Shown here one piece after another: positions 26,429 to 37,100 of a DNA stretch of 64,000 nt (position 1 is its first letter; the number at the start of each line of letters is the position of its first letter). The position numbers and the translations under genes are program-made. Below the pieces are notes generated by a model, which was given only the letters and a program-made list of their open reading frames with translations, did not search any database and was not told the DNA's origin. This DNA comes from Bacteroidales bacterium UBA4116 (GTDB taxonomy: Bacteria; Bacteroidota; Bacteroidia; Bacteroidales; Tannerellaceae), in contig DFXE01000002.1 of NCBI GenBank assembly GCA_002381645.1, positions 180,532 to 244,531 on the forward strand. Reading direction: 5' to 3'.

Positions 26429-28270
26429 TCATCGGAGAGCCGGTAATAAATATTTCCATACCAGATTCAATTCTGCCTGCATATCATTGATTTGTGCTGT
26501 GATAGCTATCACGGTATTTTTCTCTGGAAGGATTAAGATATACTGTCCTCTTGCCCCGTCGGCCCGGAAGGAATTATGACGGCTTCTCCACATCTGATAG
26601 CCGTATCCCTGCAACCAGTCACTGTCTTTCGGTTTCATTTTCAGATCCTCACGTTTTGTGCCGGCAGGAAGAGAAGCGATATGCGACCGGGTAGCCTCAT
26701 CGAACCATGATTCAGGAAGTAATTGTTTGCCGTTCCATTTTCCCTTTTGCAGGATAAAGAGTCCTAACTTTGCCATATCTTCCGTCTTTACGTATAATCC
26801 CCATCCCCCGATATTAATACCTTCCGGACTTTCTTCCCAAACAGCACCGACAATTCCCAAAGGACGGAACAACCGTGGATACAGATAATCTATTAGTTTC
26901 TCACCGGTTACTTTCTGAATGATAGCCGAAAGAACGTAGGTCGCCATACTGTTGTAAAGGAACTCTGTCCCCGGTTTATGTACAAAAGGTGAAGCAAAAA
27001 ATGTTTTCAGCCATTCATCACCATCCCTTCCGGGTTCAACATCATGCCCGGACGACATCGTTAATAAATGGCGGATCTCCAATGCTCTCAGATTATCGTT
27101 TACAGTAGCAGGTAATTTATCAGGGAAGAAAGAGATTACCTTGTCGGTAACCTTCAGTTTACCTTCTGAAACAGCAAAACCTATTGCCGTAGCAGTATAC
27201 GTTTTACTAACCGAGAACATTACGTGCGGTTTATCGGCCGCATTTTCGCCAAACCAATTTTCATATACGACTTTCCCGTTCCTCACAATCATTAGGCTGT
27301 GTAAATCCTGACCGCTTTTCTTTACAGCATCCAGATAATTTGTAATTCCCTTAGCATTTACTTTTTCTGCTTCCGGCGTGCTGCGGGGTAAAGCCTTTGT
27401 CAGTTCATTATAGTTGATCAGTTCAATACCCCTGTCTTTTATTATCTGTTTTACTTTTTCGCTGGTGAAAATATCGGTAACACCCTGCCGGTCCATAGCC
27501 ACGTCTTCATACCCTATATGCCCTATAGTTTCTATTTCAGGATTGTCTAACGCCGGATGATCGAGAAACATATACGTTTTTCCTTTCTCGAGACTATTCA
27601 GGCGTTTGATGAATGAGGCTTCTTTGTCGGCAGGTGTCTTACTGGGGCCGTCGTATCCGACATACTCAAAATTATATTGCTCCACAGCCCCTGTCCGGTC
27701 CATGGCCGGAAGATTATATTCATCCGCCAATCTTTTTACCAACTTTACTACTTCCGGATCAAAGCCTGTAGAAAACATATGTCCGGAAAGATGACTGATC
27801 TGAGGTACATTCTTTAATCCTAATTCAATCTGAGCGCGGAATTCCTTTTCTATTTCTGAGATATCCCATTTGTTTTCTACTACAGATTGTCCGGGATAAG
27901 CAGGGTTGGGCGACATCATCGGATAAAAATAACCATTCTCATCTGTAAGGCTCGGACAAGGTGTCAAAGGACGCCACTTCATATTTTCCCATTCACTCGT
28001 AATGGTCAGATGTAAACCCACATCTAAACCGGGATTTTCTTTAAGCATCTTAACCGCTTCAGGAAACCAGGGAGTTACAACCATTAATTCTACAGATTTC
28101 ACAATGCCGTCTTTATAGGTATCAATACATGCCACATTCACGGAATGAAATGCTCCCAGATCATCGGCTCGGACAATTAACCGCGGATTGGACTGTTGGC
28201 TAAACAACGGTAAGGTTACAATACAGGCAGAAAAGCCCATAATCAATTTTCTAAAATGCGATGTTTTCAT
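26429..28270 (-). CDS. ChbG/YdjC-type deacetylase fused to a beta-lactamase-fold serine hydrolase
   Basis: This 613-aa exported protein (signal MKTSHFRKLIMGFSACIVTLPLFSQ, written here only to residue 20: MKTSHFRKLIMGFSACIVTL) has two catalytic domains. Residues about 28-290 are a YdjC-family carbohydrate deacetylase with metal ligands in RADDLG (Asp36/37), GLHLT (His87) and SHLSGH (His160, His164). Residues about 305-610 are a class C beta-lactamase/esterase-fold domain with the nucleophile motif SVSK (Ser353, Lys356). The second domain is closely similar to the single-domain neighbour at 28283 (shared SVSKT, TAIGFAV, DKVISFFPD, LPA/P, HLLTM), pointing to duplication and fusion. It may remove N-acetyl groups from amino sugars and cleave an ester or amide. 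Natural substrate unknown. Confidence 0.88.
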   Translation of the reverse strand: MKTSHFRKLIMGFSACIVTLPLFSQQSNPRLIVRADDLGAFHSVNVACIDTYKDGIVKSVELMVVTPWFPEAVKMLKENPGLDVGLHLTITSEWENMKWRPLTPCPSLTDENGYFYPMMSPNPAYPGQSVVENKWDISEIEKEFRAQIELGLKNVPQISHLSGHMFSTGFDPEVVKLVKRLADEYNLPAMDRTGAVEQYNFEYVGYDGPSKTPADKEASFIKRLNSLEKGKTYMFLDHPALDNPEIETIGHIGYEDVAMDRQGVTDIFTSEKVKQIIKDRGIELINYNELTKALPRSTPEAEKVNAKGITNYLDAVKKSGQDLHSLMIVRNGKVVYENWFGENAADKPHVMFSVSKTYTATAIGFAVSEGKLKVTDKVISFFPDKLPATVNDNLRALEIRHLLTMSSGHDVEPGRDGDEWLKTFFASPFVHKPGTEFLYNSMATYVLSAIIQKVTGEKLIDYLYPRLFRPLGIVGAVWEESPEGINIGGWGLYVKTEDMAKLGLFILQKGKWNGKQLLPESWFDEATRSHIASLPAGTKREDLKMKPKDSDWLQGYGYQMWRSRHNSFRADGARGQYILILPEKNTVIAITAQINDMQAELNLVWKYLLPALR

Positions 28271-28282
28271 AATAACTTTATG

Positions 28283-29848
28283 TTATGGATTTAGTGTTCC
28301 CTTTAATATTATAGCAGAATCAGGTTCAATGCTATTAGTTATTTCCAACCGGATCTCCGATGTGCTAAATGTACATTTATATGTTTCATCCTGAATATCC
28401 GTAATATACAACAAACGAAGATTCAACTGGTCTTCCGCAGTCCAGCTGCCGTAACCCGCTATCTGGAAAGGGGATAGTCCGGTAGGATTTCTTCTTGGAT
28501 TAAGAAAATAAGGGCCGGGCTTTTCCGTCTCGCCATAACGCCAGATATCCAATCCGAAATTAAAAGAATAAGAAATGTCGGATTGTTGCAAGGTCATAAG
28601 ACACTCGCCATTTTCATCAAAGTTGAAAGAAACATATTGAATATTCCGCTGGTTGGGTTCAAACGTATATGAGCGTGTCGTTTCCTTAGGGATTTCAATA
28701 TAATCAACAGAGCGGAAAGGATCCGGAATTTGCAGCGATATCAATTTGGAGGTCAGCAAATCTCTGGCAAGATCATCAGGCTTAATCGGACCTTCCATTA
28801 TAGAAGGAAATAAATGTTCCCACAAAAGCCGTAATATGCTATGCATATCCGGCACACGCGCCGTTATAGCAATTACTGCATCCTGATCAGGCATTACAAC
28901 AATATATTGCCCATGTGAACCATCTGCCCGGTAAGCATTATGCGTAGTACGCCATATCTGGTATCCGTATCCCTGCGCCCCTTCGTCATACATTTCCTGC
29001 TCAAAAGTCGGATCATCTACCTGGTATATATGCACCGACGTAGCTTCCCTGATCCATTCAGCAGGAAGTAACTGTTTTTGACCCCATTTCCCGTTCTGCA
29101 GATAAAACTGCCCGAATTTAGCCATATCACTTGTTTTGATACGGAGTCCCCAACCTCCGCAGGTAATTCCCCGCGGATCGGTTTCCCATTGAATGTCTGT
29201 TATTTCGAGAGGCTCAAACAAACGGGGTTTCAAATAATTAAAAGTAGTCATACCGCTTACTTTCTGAACAATAGCAGAAAGCATATACGATGCATATGAA
29301 CTATATGAAAAAACCGTACCTGGTTCATTTACTATCGGCGTAGCAAGATAAGATCTTACCCAATTCCCGTCGGCAACCGTAAATACCGGAGGCGTTTCGT
29401 GTCCTGCTGTCATAGTGAGTAAATGCTTTATCGTAAGCTTTTCCAGATTAGGAGATACTACAGGAGGCAGGTCATCAGGAAAAAAAGAAATTACTTTATC
29501 ATTAACGGTAAGTAAACCCTCATTAACAGCAAAACCTATAGCCGTAGATGTAAATGTTTTGCTAACAGAATGCATTAAATGATTTATTTCCGGCCTGTAC
29601 GGATACCACCATCCTTCAGCAATCACTTTACCATGCCGCAAGAACATGAAACTATGAAGTTCGAGTCCGTTGTTATCTACTTCTTCAATGAAGTCGAGGA
29701 TGCCGTGGGAACCTACTCCTTCATTTTCCGGTATACCCCGCCTCAAGCCGTCAGCATACCGTTTGACTTTAGGTTGAGCACAGGATACTATAAAAATAAG
29801 ACTCAGAAAAAAAGTTGATAACCTCATATAATTTGTAATTTGCTTCAT
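28283..29848 (-). CDS. Serine hydrolase, beta-lactamase/esterase fold (class C-like), lipoprotein
   Basis: The 521-aa protein has a lipoprotein signal (LSLIFIVSC, Cys23) and a beta-lactamase-fold domain with SVSK at residues 94-97, a Tyr in the VFSYSSYASYMLS segment, and ADGSHGQYIVVMPDQ near the C-terminal end of the domain. A further beta-rich region of about 150 residues follows, absent from the fusion protein next door. Members of this family are peptidases, esterases or amidases far more often than antibiotic-hydrolysing enzymes. The 12 bp gap to the fusion gene suggests co-transcription. Confidence 0.88.
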   Translation of the reverse strand: MKQITNYMRLSTFFLSLIFIVSCAQPKVKRYADGLRRGIPENEGVGSHGILDFIEEVDNNGLELHSFMFLRHGKVIAEGWWYPYRPEINHLMHSVSKTFTSTAIGFAVNEGLLTVNDKVISFFPDDLPPVVSPNLEKLTIKHLLTMTAGHETPPVFTVADGNWVRSYLATPIVNEPGTVFSYSSYASYMLSAIVQKVSGMTTFNYLKPRLFEPLEITDIQWETDPRGITCGGWGLRIKTSDMAKFGQFYLQNGKWGQKQLLPAEWIREATSVHIYQVDDPTFEQEMYDEGAQGYGYQIWRTTHNAYRADGSHGQYIVVMPDQDAVIAITARVPDMHSILRLLWEHLFPSIMEGPIKPDDLARDLLTSKLISLQIPDPFRSVDYIEIPKETTRSYTFEPNQRNIQYVSFNFDENGECLMTLQQSDISYSFNFGLDIWRYGETEKPGPYFLNPRRNPTGLSPFQIAGYGSWTAEDQLNLRLLYITDIQDETYKCTFSTSEIRLEITNSIEPDSAIILKGTLNP

Positions 29849-29887
29849 GCCTACTGTTTTTAAAATAGAAAATGGAATAAAGAGAAA

Positions 29888-30301
29888 CTATACCTGTGGA
29901 TGAACTACGCAAAAAGTTCCGGATGCTTTTGCAACCTGTTTATCATCGCAAAATATTTCGCATTCGCAAAAGTGTACATTACGACCGGGTTTGATTACGT
30001 ATCCTATGGCCCTTAATTCTTTACCCCATGCCGCACGAAGGAAGGATATTTTCATTTCAGCAGTCAGTACGTCTTTATCCAACGGAGTCATAGTATAAGC
30101 GGCAAACCCTGCGATGGTATCTGCCAATGCAGCAAGCACACCGCCATGACTAACACCGCTGTATTGTTTCTGGTAATCTGTCAACGGCATACAGGCCTCT
30201 ACCCTGCCCTCTTCAATCGACAGCAATTCCACACCCAAAAAATTTACATAAGGATTTATTTTAGTACGTTCCCTTAGTCGTTGCTCTATTTTTTTATCCA
30301 T
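29888..30301 (-). CDS. PaaI-family hotdog thioesterase
   Basis: The 137-aa protein is a single hotdog domain with QYSGVSHGGVLAALADTIAG (about residues 45-64), the helix-containing signature of PaaI/YbgC-like acyl-CoA thioesterases. It hydrolyses an acyl- or aryl-CoA in the cytoplasm. It begins 2 bp after the EEP-phosphoesterase stop, so it is in the same transcript although no functional link is obvious. Confidence 0.9.
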   Translation of the reverse strand: MDKKIEQRLRERTKINPYVNFLGVELLSIEEGRVEACMPLTDYQKQYSGVSHGGVLAALADTIAGFAAYTMTPLDKDVLTAEMKISFLRAAWGKELRAIGYVIKPGRNVHFCECEIFCDDKQVAKASGTFCVVHPQV

Positions 30302-30303
30302 AT

Positions 30304-32154
30304 TTATAATTTTAAATCTAATAATGATTCACCTTTTGTATTAAGTACCTCTAAACTCATCTCCTGCCCCCTTTTCCTTAACACCATTACTGTAGCCGTT
30401 GCCATCCGTTGGCTTCCACCTATTACAACAGGAAAATTATTGCCATGTTCACTACCTTTCGGATGATAGGCAAATCGATGCGTATGGGCACTGAGGTTAA
30501 TATCAAAAGAAGCATGTTTAAGTAATGGAGACCATAGTTCCGTACACGGTTGATAATCGTCGCCGTTACCATAAATGGGTATATGGTTCAACAATACCCT
30601 CCGGCTTGCCTTTTTAAATGCTTCACAGGACAATTCCTGTTGAAGGAAATCAACCTGGTCTAACCGTAATTGAGTAAAATCATTAAGTCCGTAATACACC
30701 GGTGTCGAGTCGGATTTATCCTCTCCGCAATCAAGCATTACAATACGCGTATCTCCCCAGTTGAATGCACCGTATGTTTTATCACCTACATAATCAAATA
30801 AATTACGTAGCCCGATAGAATAAGCATTCCGTATTTCATGGTTCCCCCTCAGATAAAATACGGGAACATTTTCCGCTCCCACTTTTTCACACTGCATCTT
30901 CAAGTGCATCAACGCTTCATGTTCATTTGCAGGATCATCAATACAATCACCATTAAAAACCACAAAATCATATGGAATATTTTTCACCTGATCATATAGT
31001 GCGTTCAAGGTTGCTTCCTGTTTATGAAGGTCATTAAATATAATGGCAGTGAAATCCTTTTGACCGGGTTCGGGTAACGAAAATGAATAAAAAGGCGACA
31101 TAGCCGTTTCGCCGAATTCCTTTTTATAAGCCTGATAAAGTGTTATTTCTTTAGAGCATACCCGGTAATAATATTTCTTCCCCGCCTGTAACCCTTCCAG
31201 TCGGATATTTGTATGTAAATCGTTACAGATCACCTGCCCGTCAACTAACTTATGTGCTTTTTTCAGATTTACAGTATCCGTACCGTATTCAACCCAGCTA
31301 TACACCGGAACAGTAGTTTGCCACATAACGGTGATACCATTATCTACCGGATTCTGCAAATACGGCCGGTTATAAAATATTTTGTCTCTTTCAGCTTTTA
31401 AACGCACATCCGCCATAACAGGTCGATGGTCCGAAGCCACTGGTTCATCGATAACCCGGTCGGACAATTTAGTAAAACGGTTTGCATGCGGTTTGTAAAT
31501 AGCTATATAATCGAGGCATACGGTAGGAGTATCTGACGGGAAAGTATGTTTTTTACTGTCGGTTAAGAGTTCGAAATCCGTATATAATTTATCCATGAAA
31601 GGTGAACCCGGCACATCATTCCAATCACCGGTAAGGATAAACGGTTTATCATATTTTTCCGCTTCTTCGCGGATAATACTGAGTGACGCTAAACGATCAG
31701 ATTCTGTGAGTGACAAATGGGTACATGCCACGATGTATCTTTCAAACTCTGCAATCAACAATACACGAGGCTCTTCGGCTCCGGGTAATGGCCTGTAATA
31801 CGTGCGCAAAGGTTGTTCTTTTGTCAGCATGCCGACTCCGTATTTCCCTCCGTCAAATGCTATAGCAGGTGCAAAAACGGGATACATCAGTGTTTTCCTG
31901 GCCAGTTCCTGTATTACATCTGTATTCCCGCTCCTTAATGTTACACTATCTATTTCCTGTAGTGTTACGATCCATGGTTTATTCTTATTAATAACATCCG
32001 CCACACGACGATAATCTATCTGATTATCCATTCCTCTGGCACTACGGATATTATAACTTATTATCCGCAGAGTATTGCGTCCTGTTTCAGCAAGCATTAT
32101 CGGAGCCTGTAATATGCCGTATAAAAGTATTAGAAGGAGTAGGCATCTTTTCAT
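30304..32154 (-). CDS. Fusion of endonuclease/exonuclease/phosphatase (EEP) and calcineurin-like phosphoesterase domains
   Basis: This 616-aa exported protein (signal in residues 1-22) carries two metal-dependent phosphoesterase domains. An EEP domain spans about 28-235, with ISYNIRSARG (Asn35), LQEID (Glu67), THLSL, TGDWNDVPGSP and SDHRPV. An Fn3-like linker covers about 245-325. A metallophosphoesterase domain spans about 348-590, with FNDLHKQ, NGDCIDD, LRGNHEIR, LNHIPIYG and SAHTHRF. All key ligands look intact. The linker and second domain resemble purple acid phosphatase layout. It is 140 bp downstream of SusD and probably removes phosphate from an imported or surface-bound phosphodiester or phosphomonoester. 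Confidence 0.9.
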   Translation of the reverse strand: MKRCLLLLILLYGILQAPIMLAETGRNTLRIISYNIRSARGMDNQIDYRRVADVINKNKPWIVTLQEIDSVTLRSGNTDVIQELARKTLMYPVFAPAIAFDGGKYGVGMLTKEQPLRTYYRPLPGAEEPRVLLIAEFERYIVACTHLSLTESDRLASLSIIREEAEKYDKPFILTGDWNDVPGSPFMDKLYTDFELLTDSKKHTFPSDTPTVCLDYIAIYKPHANRFTKLSDRVIDEPVASDHRPVMADVRLKAERDKIFYNRPYLQNPVDNGITVMWQTTVPVYSWVEYGTDTVNLKKAHKLVDGQVICNDLHTNIRLEGLQAGKKYYYRVCSKEITLYQAYKKEFGETAMSPFYSFSLPEPGQKDFTAIIFNDLHKQEATLNALYDQVKNIPYDFVVFNGDCIDDPANEHEALMHLKMQCEKVGAENVPVFYLRGNHEIRNAYSIGLRNLFDYVGDKTYGAFNWGDTRIVMLDCGEDKSDSTPVYYGLNDFTQLRLDQVDFLQQELSCEAFKKASRRVLLNHIPIYGNGDDYQPCTELWSPLLKHASFDINLSAHTHRFAYHPKGSEHGNNFPVVIGGSQRMATATVMVLRKRGQEMSLEVLNTKGESLLDLKL

Positions 32155-32244
32155 GACAAACTATTTAATTAGAATTACAAATGTAATTATTTTTAGAGTC
32201 TATTTCATACATCAGTACCGTTAGTTTATCATCTCTAAATAATA

Positions 32245-32276
32245 AAGGCTGCCCCGGTAAACGGTAGCAGCCTTTA
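32245..32276 (-). terminator. Hairpin terminator after susD (second locus)
   Basis: AAAGGCTGC (32245-32253) pairs with GCAGCCTTT (32268-32276), with additional CCGG/CCGT pairing possible in the loop. On the minus strand it lies 18 bp after the SusD stop and is followed by an AT-rich TTATTATTTAG stretch. It probably gives partial termination before the EEP-phosphoesterase gene. Confidence 0.6.
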
Positions 32277-32294
32277 AACAGGTAAAAAAGAGGA

Positions 32295-34142
32295 TTACTT
32301 CCAATTCACATTCTGAACAAGCAAGCCATCCATAGTAATTATTTCAGCATGCGGGATCGGCAAGGTAACCCATTTTTCATTATATATTGAATTCCTGAAT
32401 TTTACCAGGTAATTCTTTTCATAATTAATGTAGTTATTTAATTCCTCATGAGCGATTCCCCAACGGGCCAGATCAAACCAGCGGTGTCCTTCCATCGCCA
32501 ACTCAATCTTCCGTTCGAAGCGTAGCGCCTCCATCGCTTTCTCTTTTGTAGCGAATTGTGATTCGGGATATAACCCTATGCGGTAATTAGCAGCAGCGTT
32601 CTCTGCTTTCTTATTATTGATCTTATCATCGAGTACATAAGAAGAAGCCGACGGTTCCATTGTTTCAGGATCAACAGCCTCAACATACGAATTAGCCGCA
32701 CGTGCTCTTATTTTATTTACATATTCTCTGGCAGCTTGATGATTGCCTGTTTCTATAAGGGCTTCGGCATACCATAATAATAAATCGGCATAGCGGATAA
32801 GATGGAAGTTTTTGGCCGTTGAAGCAGAAGAAGTACCTACACTTAAACTACCCTGATCCGCTTTCTTAGGTATATTTTTCTTATTAAGGTAATAACCGCC
32901 ATTAGAAGCTTCACGTACCCAACCATCTATTTCGAGTGGTACAGACCAATCCCAATAAGGTATCTGGAACCGGCCGGTACTATAATCAAGCCGTGGATCA
33001 GTATATACATCTAAGGCCGTTTTAGGAGTACCTTCTACCGCAACTGTTAACGGCTCTTTTTGCTGGTACGACTTATCTATTAAAGGTAAGCCGTTATCAT
33101 CTACAATATGTGAGTTTACCAGATCATAGGAAGGTTGATAAAATCCCCAACCATTCGTACCCAATGCACCACTCATCCCAATATGCGGACCTCCGTTTAT
33201 GGCATTTGTCAACGTTTGCTGACCGGATATGGCCATTTGAATATCGAATATAGATTCACCCGTCCAGTCACTTTCTCCCGCTGTATAAAGCTGCTCGTAA
33301 GAATCGGCAAGTTTATATTTTGTTCCGTTACTGTCGGTCCCCGAATTCATAATCTCCTCCAGAAGTGTTTTCACTTCATTCCAGCGGTTCACCGTATTAT
33401 TGGTTCCGTTATAAGGGGACGACTGATACATCATAACTTTAGCCAGCAACGCACCTGCGGCCCATTTGTTAACTTTTCCGCGGTCGCTGCCCCAGGTTTT
33501 AGGCAGGTTATCATAAGCAAACTGAAGATCTTCTATCACTTTATCCCAAATATAGATATAGTTTCCACCTTCATCTACATTGGAAACTTTAGGGTTTACA
33601 TCCGACAGATACTCTTCAGTCCCTACATATGGTACGGCTGCTCCAAACAACTTAATGACTTCGAAATGCCAGAACGCCCTGAAAAAACAGGCCTGTGCAA
33701 CTGTCTCGGTATAATAATCTTTCTCCATGCCTTTAAATTTCAGTTCACCTTCTATTTTGCTGGCCATGTCGATTACCACATTTGCACTGAATACTCCATT
33801 ATAAGCCCCGCGCCATTTACGGGTAGTATAAAGATTTTCCGTCGTAATGGTGTATAATTCAAGATTTGTAAAATCAGGCTGATCTGCAAAACTCGATCCC
33901 TTGTTGGCCGAGCCTCCCATAACATCCCCAAAGGCATAGTTGCTAAGAGTCGCTTCAAAATACCATTCTCTATCCTGGTATAATTTCGAATACATACCGG
34001 TAACGACCATTTCAATCCCTTCTTTATCTAAAAGATTCGTTTCGGCTACAGCTCCCACTGGGCTCACATCAAGGAAATCCGAGCAGGCATTAAATGTAAT
34101 TGCTGTTATAATAATAGATGATAATATAATTATTTTTTTCAT
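32295..34142 (-). CDS. SusD/RagB family nutrient-binding lipoprotein (phosphoesterase locus)
   Basis: The 615-aa protein begins MKKIIILSSIIITAITFNAC with lipobox FNAC and continues SDFLDVSPVGAVAETNL. The TPR-like half has CFFRAFWHFEVIKLFGAAVPYVG. The C-terminal half has LRFERKIELAMEGHRWFDLARWG and ends WVTLPIPHAEIITMDGLLVQN. It is at the long end of the SusD range, suggesting a larger ligand site. It follows the SusC stop-start junction at 34157 by 14 bp and pairs with it. Confidence 0.95.
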   Translation of the reverse strand: MKKIIILSSIIITAITFNACSDFLDVSPVGAVAETNLLDKEGIEMVVTGMYSKLYQDREWYFEATLSNYAFGDVMGGSANKGSSFADQPDFTNLELYTITTENLYTTRKWRGAYNGVFSANVVIDMASKIEGELKFKGMEKDYYTETVAQACFFRAFWHFEVIKLFGAAVPYVGTEEYLSDVNPKVSNVDEGGNYIYIWDKVIEDLQFAYDNLPKTWGSDRGKVNKWAAGALLAKVMMYQSSPYNGTNNTVNRWNEVKTLLEEIMNSGTDSNGTKYKLADSYEQLYTAGESDWTGESIFDIQMAISGQQTLTNAINGGPHIGMSGALGTNGWGFYQPSYDLVNSHIVDDNGLPLIDKSYQQKEPLTVAVEGTPKTALDVYTDPRLDYSTGRFQIPYWDWSVPLEIDGWVREASNGGYYLNKKNIPKKADQGSLSVGTSSASTAKNFHLIRYADLLLWYAEALIETGNHQAAREYVNKIRARAANSYVEAVDPETMEPSASSYVLDDKINNKKAENAAANYRIGLYPESQFATKEKAMEALRFERKIELAMEGHRWFDLARWGIAHEELNNYINYEKNYLVKFRNSIYNEKWVTLPIPHAEIITMDGLLVQNVNWK

Positions 34143-34156
34143 ACCAATTTAAATAT

Positions 34157-37100
34157 TTAGAATGAAACATTAACGCCTAACAGGAATTGCCGGGGCATAC
34201 CATATGAACCGAAATCAATACCCTTATTAATATCACTGCTACGGCCGTCGCGGATACTTCTTACTTCAGGATCAAGACCCGGATACTTTGTCAAGGTAAA
34301 CACATTGGATATCTGCCCATACACGCGTATCCTTTCCAGTTTGAGTATATTCATCAGGCTCTTCGGTAATGAATAGCCCAGTGTAAGAGTCTGCATACGC
34401 AGGTAAGAACCGTCCTCCACATACATTGAATTCGATTGGTTTCCTGCCTCCGGACCTTCATTATTCGTGGTAGCCCATAAAGGATATTTACCGTTGGGAT
34501 TCAATGTCGGATGCCATGAATTATCGCGCCTGTCTTTGGAATAGTTACTTTGTAACGCTCCGTAATGTGTATAGAACATATAATGTTTATATAGATCGTT
34601 TCCTACGGAGAAATACATATAAGTACTCAAATCCCAGTTTTTATAAGATAAACTTATATTTAAACCACCGGTAAAATCAGGATGTGGATTACCGATGAAC
34701 GTACGGTCGTTGGCCGTAATTTTTCCGTCTCCATCGACATCGGCCAATTTATAACGTCCGATAAATACATCCGGATCCAGACTACTCAGATCAGATACAC
34801 CATACGGTATAATGGTATTACCGTCGGCTGTTTTATGATTAAGCACGTCCTGAGCACTTGTATAAACGCCATCTACCTGATAACCGTAGAACATACCTAC
34901 CGGTTGCCCTTCCGTAGTAATACTTACGTTATTTAAACGTGTATCATAAAAGATGTCGGATGATCCGAGTTTGGTCACCTTATTTTTATACATCGTAATA
35001 TTTGCATTTACATTATACCGGAAATCACCGATCCTGTCGCGCCATCCGATACTAAAGTCTATCCCTTTATTCTCCATATCACCGATATTTATATTCGGTT
35101 TATTAGCTGTTCCGGCAAGAGCCGACCAGTTGGCAGGTACAAGCATATCTGTTGTTTTCCGTATATACCAGTCAAAACCAAGCGTCATACGGTTATTCAA
35201 TAAAGTGGCATCAAATCCCACGTTGAACATACGGTTTGTTTCCCATTTTGCATTCGGGTCTCCAAGGTTTCCAATGTGATAACCGTCCCTTAGGCTTGTA
35301 TCCGAACCAGTCATATCATACGAATATTTTGTCCCGGTAGCATACTGGAACGCATAATTATAAGCTCCGATATTGGAATTTCCGGTGGTTCCATATCCGG
35401 CACGTAATTTCAGATCATCCAACCATTCCCTTTGCGGTTCAAAAAAAGTTTCATCCGAAATACGCCATCCGGCAGAAAATGAAGGGAAAGTTCCCCAACG
35501 GTTATTCTTACCGAATTTTGAAGAGGCATCCCTTCTTACCGTAACGGTGGCAAGATATTTACCCTTATAAGAATAATCTCCGCGTCCGAATAGTCCGAAC
35601 ATCGTCGTATGGTTATTCATACGGCCTTCAGCTTCCGCCGTTGCAACCGAACCGTTATTTATGATCCATGTATTGGGGTCGTTTTCGAAAATATAATCTT
35701 TCCGGCGGGCCATTAATTCCCTTCCTATATCTTCACTTAATGCTTCCGTACCCAATACTACGGTCATATTGTGGTCTTCATTGAAAGTTCTTGTATAAGT
35801 AGCAGTATTCGTCCATTGCCAATGCAACCACCACTGTGCACGTTCGGTCAGTTGATTATTAGAACGCCCTTCTTTATTACCCATAATAGTGATAGGAAGA
35901 AATTCCCGGTTCCAGCGTCCGTTTAGCCGGGCGCTGAACTGGCTTCGTATACTTAATCCCTCAATAGGTTTCAGTACGGCAAAGATAGCGGCCTGCCCCC
36001 TGAAAAAACGATTCCAGTTATCTGCCTGCTCGTTTGCCAGATAAACGGATGATACATCACGCCCGCCCAATGGGGCCTGCGATCCTGCAAAATCTCCTCC
36101 AAGGTTATAAATTGGAACCCACGACTGCATGGTGTAGGTTTTGGCATATACGCTACTTTCTCCACCTTCTCCGCGGTCGCCGCCCATTTCCATAGCAGAC
36201 AAGTTGGTATTCTGTCCGATGGTCAGGTATTTAGTCGGGTTGAATGTCGTATTGGCGCGTAAAGAATAACGTTCAAAATAAGATGACTTTAATGTACCTT
36301 CACGGCTTGTATAACCTACCGACATAGAATAAGAACCTTTCTCTCCTCCACCCATTACAGAAAGCTGATGGTCTTGTACAAAACCTGTACGTACAACTTC
36401 TTTATACCAGTCGGTACCTTTTCTTGCTTCTTCTTCAGAATAACCGTCTTCCAGCATCTGGTAATAAGCCGATCTGGCCCATGAATCCGACCCGTTAGGT
36501 TTATAAGACGCTTCCCATGCTTCTATACTACCGAACCGGTTGATCACCTGTTCCCGGGATAAACCCGACGGTTTAATGGCATAAGGCATCGTCAGTTGGT
36601 CGTTAGCATCCAACGACCCGAATTGCTCATGGGATAACCCGGTGGTAACTCCACGGATATCGCGAAGGTTAACCAATCCCATTGCCTGGAATTCCATCGA
36701 TTCCCATGCATTCAGTACATCATAACCGTCATTAGCCATTTTTGCCATACCTACATATCCGTTGTATGATACTTTAACCCGTTGGTCTTTCGATCCTTGT
36801 TTAGTAGTAATGATGATAACACCATTCGCACCCTGTGCTCCGTAAATAGCCGTAGCCGATGCATCTTTCAAAACCTGCAACGATTCAATATCATTGGGGT
36901 TAACCGATTCGATACTTACGTTGGAAACCCCATCCACAACGATCAGCGGATCTGAACCGTTTACCGAGCCTACCCCTCGGATACGTATACTCGTTTCCGA
37001 ACCCGGTGCTCCTGTAGATGAAATGTACACACCCGAAGCTTTTCCCTGAAGCGCTTCGGCAAATGTGGCCACAGGTGTTTCCTGCAGAGCCTCAGCCGAT

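Noticed and set aside
28283..29848. Antibiotic-resistance beta-lactamase
   Set aside because: The SxxK fold is shared by many esterases and peptidases; length, extra C-terminal region and neighbours give no support for antibiotic hydrolysis.
33135..33857. 240-codon open frame on the plus strand
   Set aside because: Lies wholly antisense to the clear SusD gene at 32295-34142 and its translation shows no known motif.
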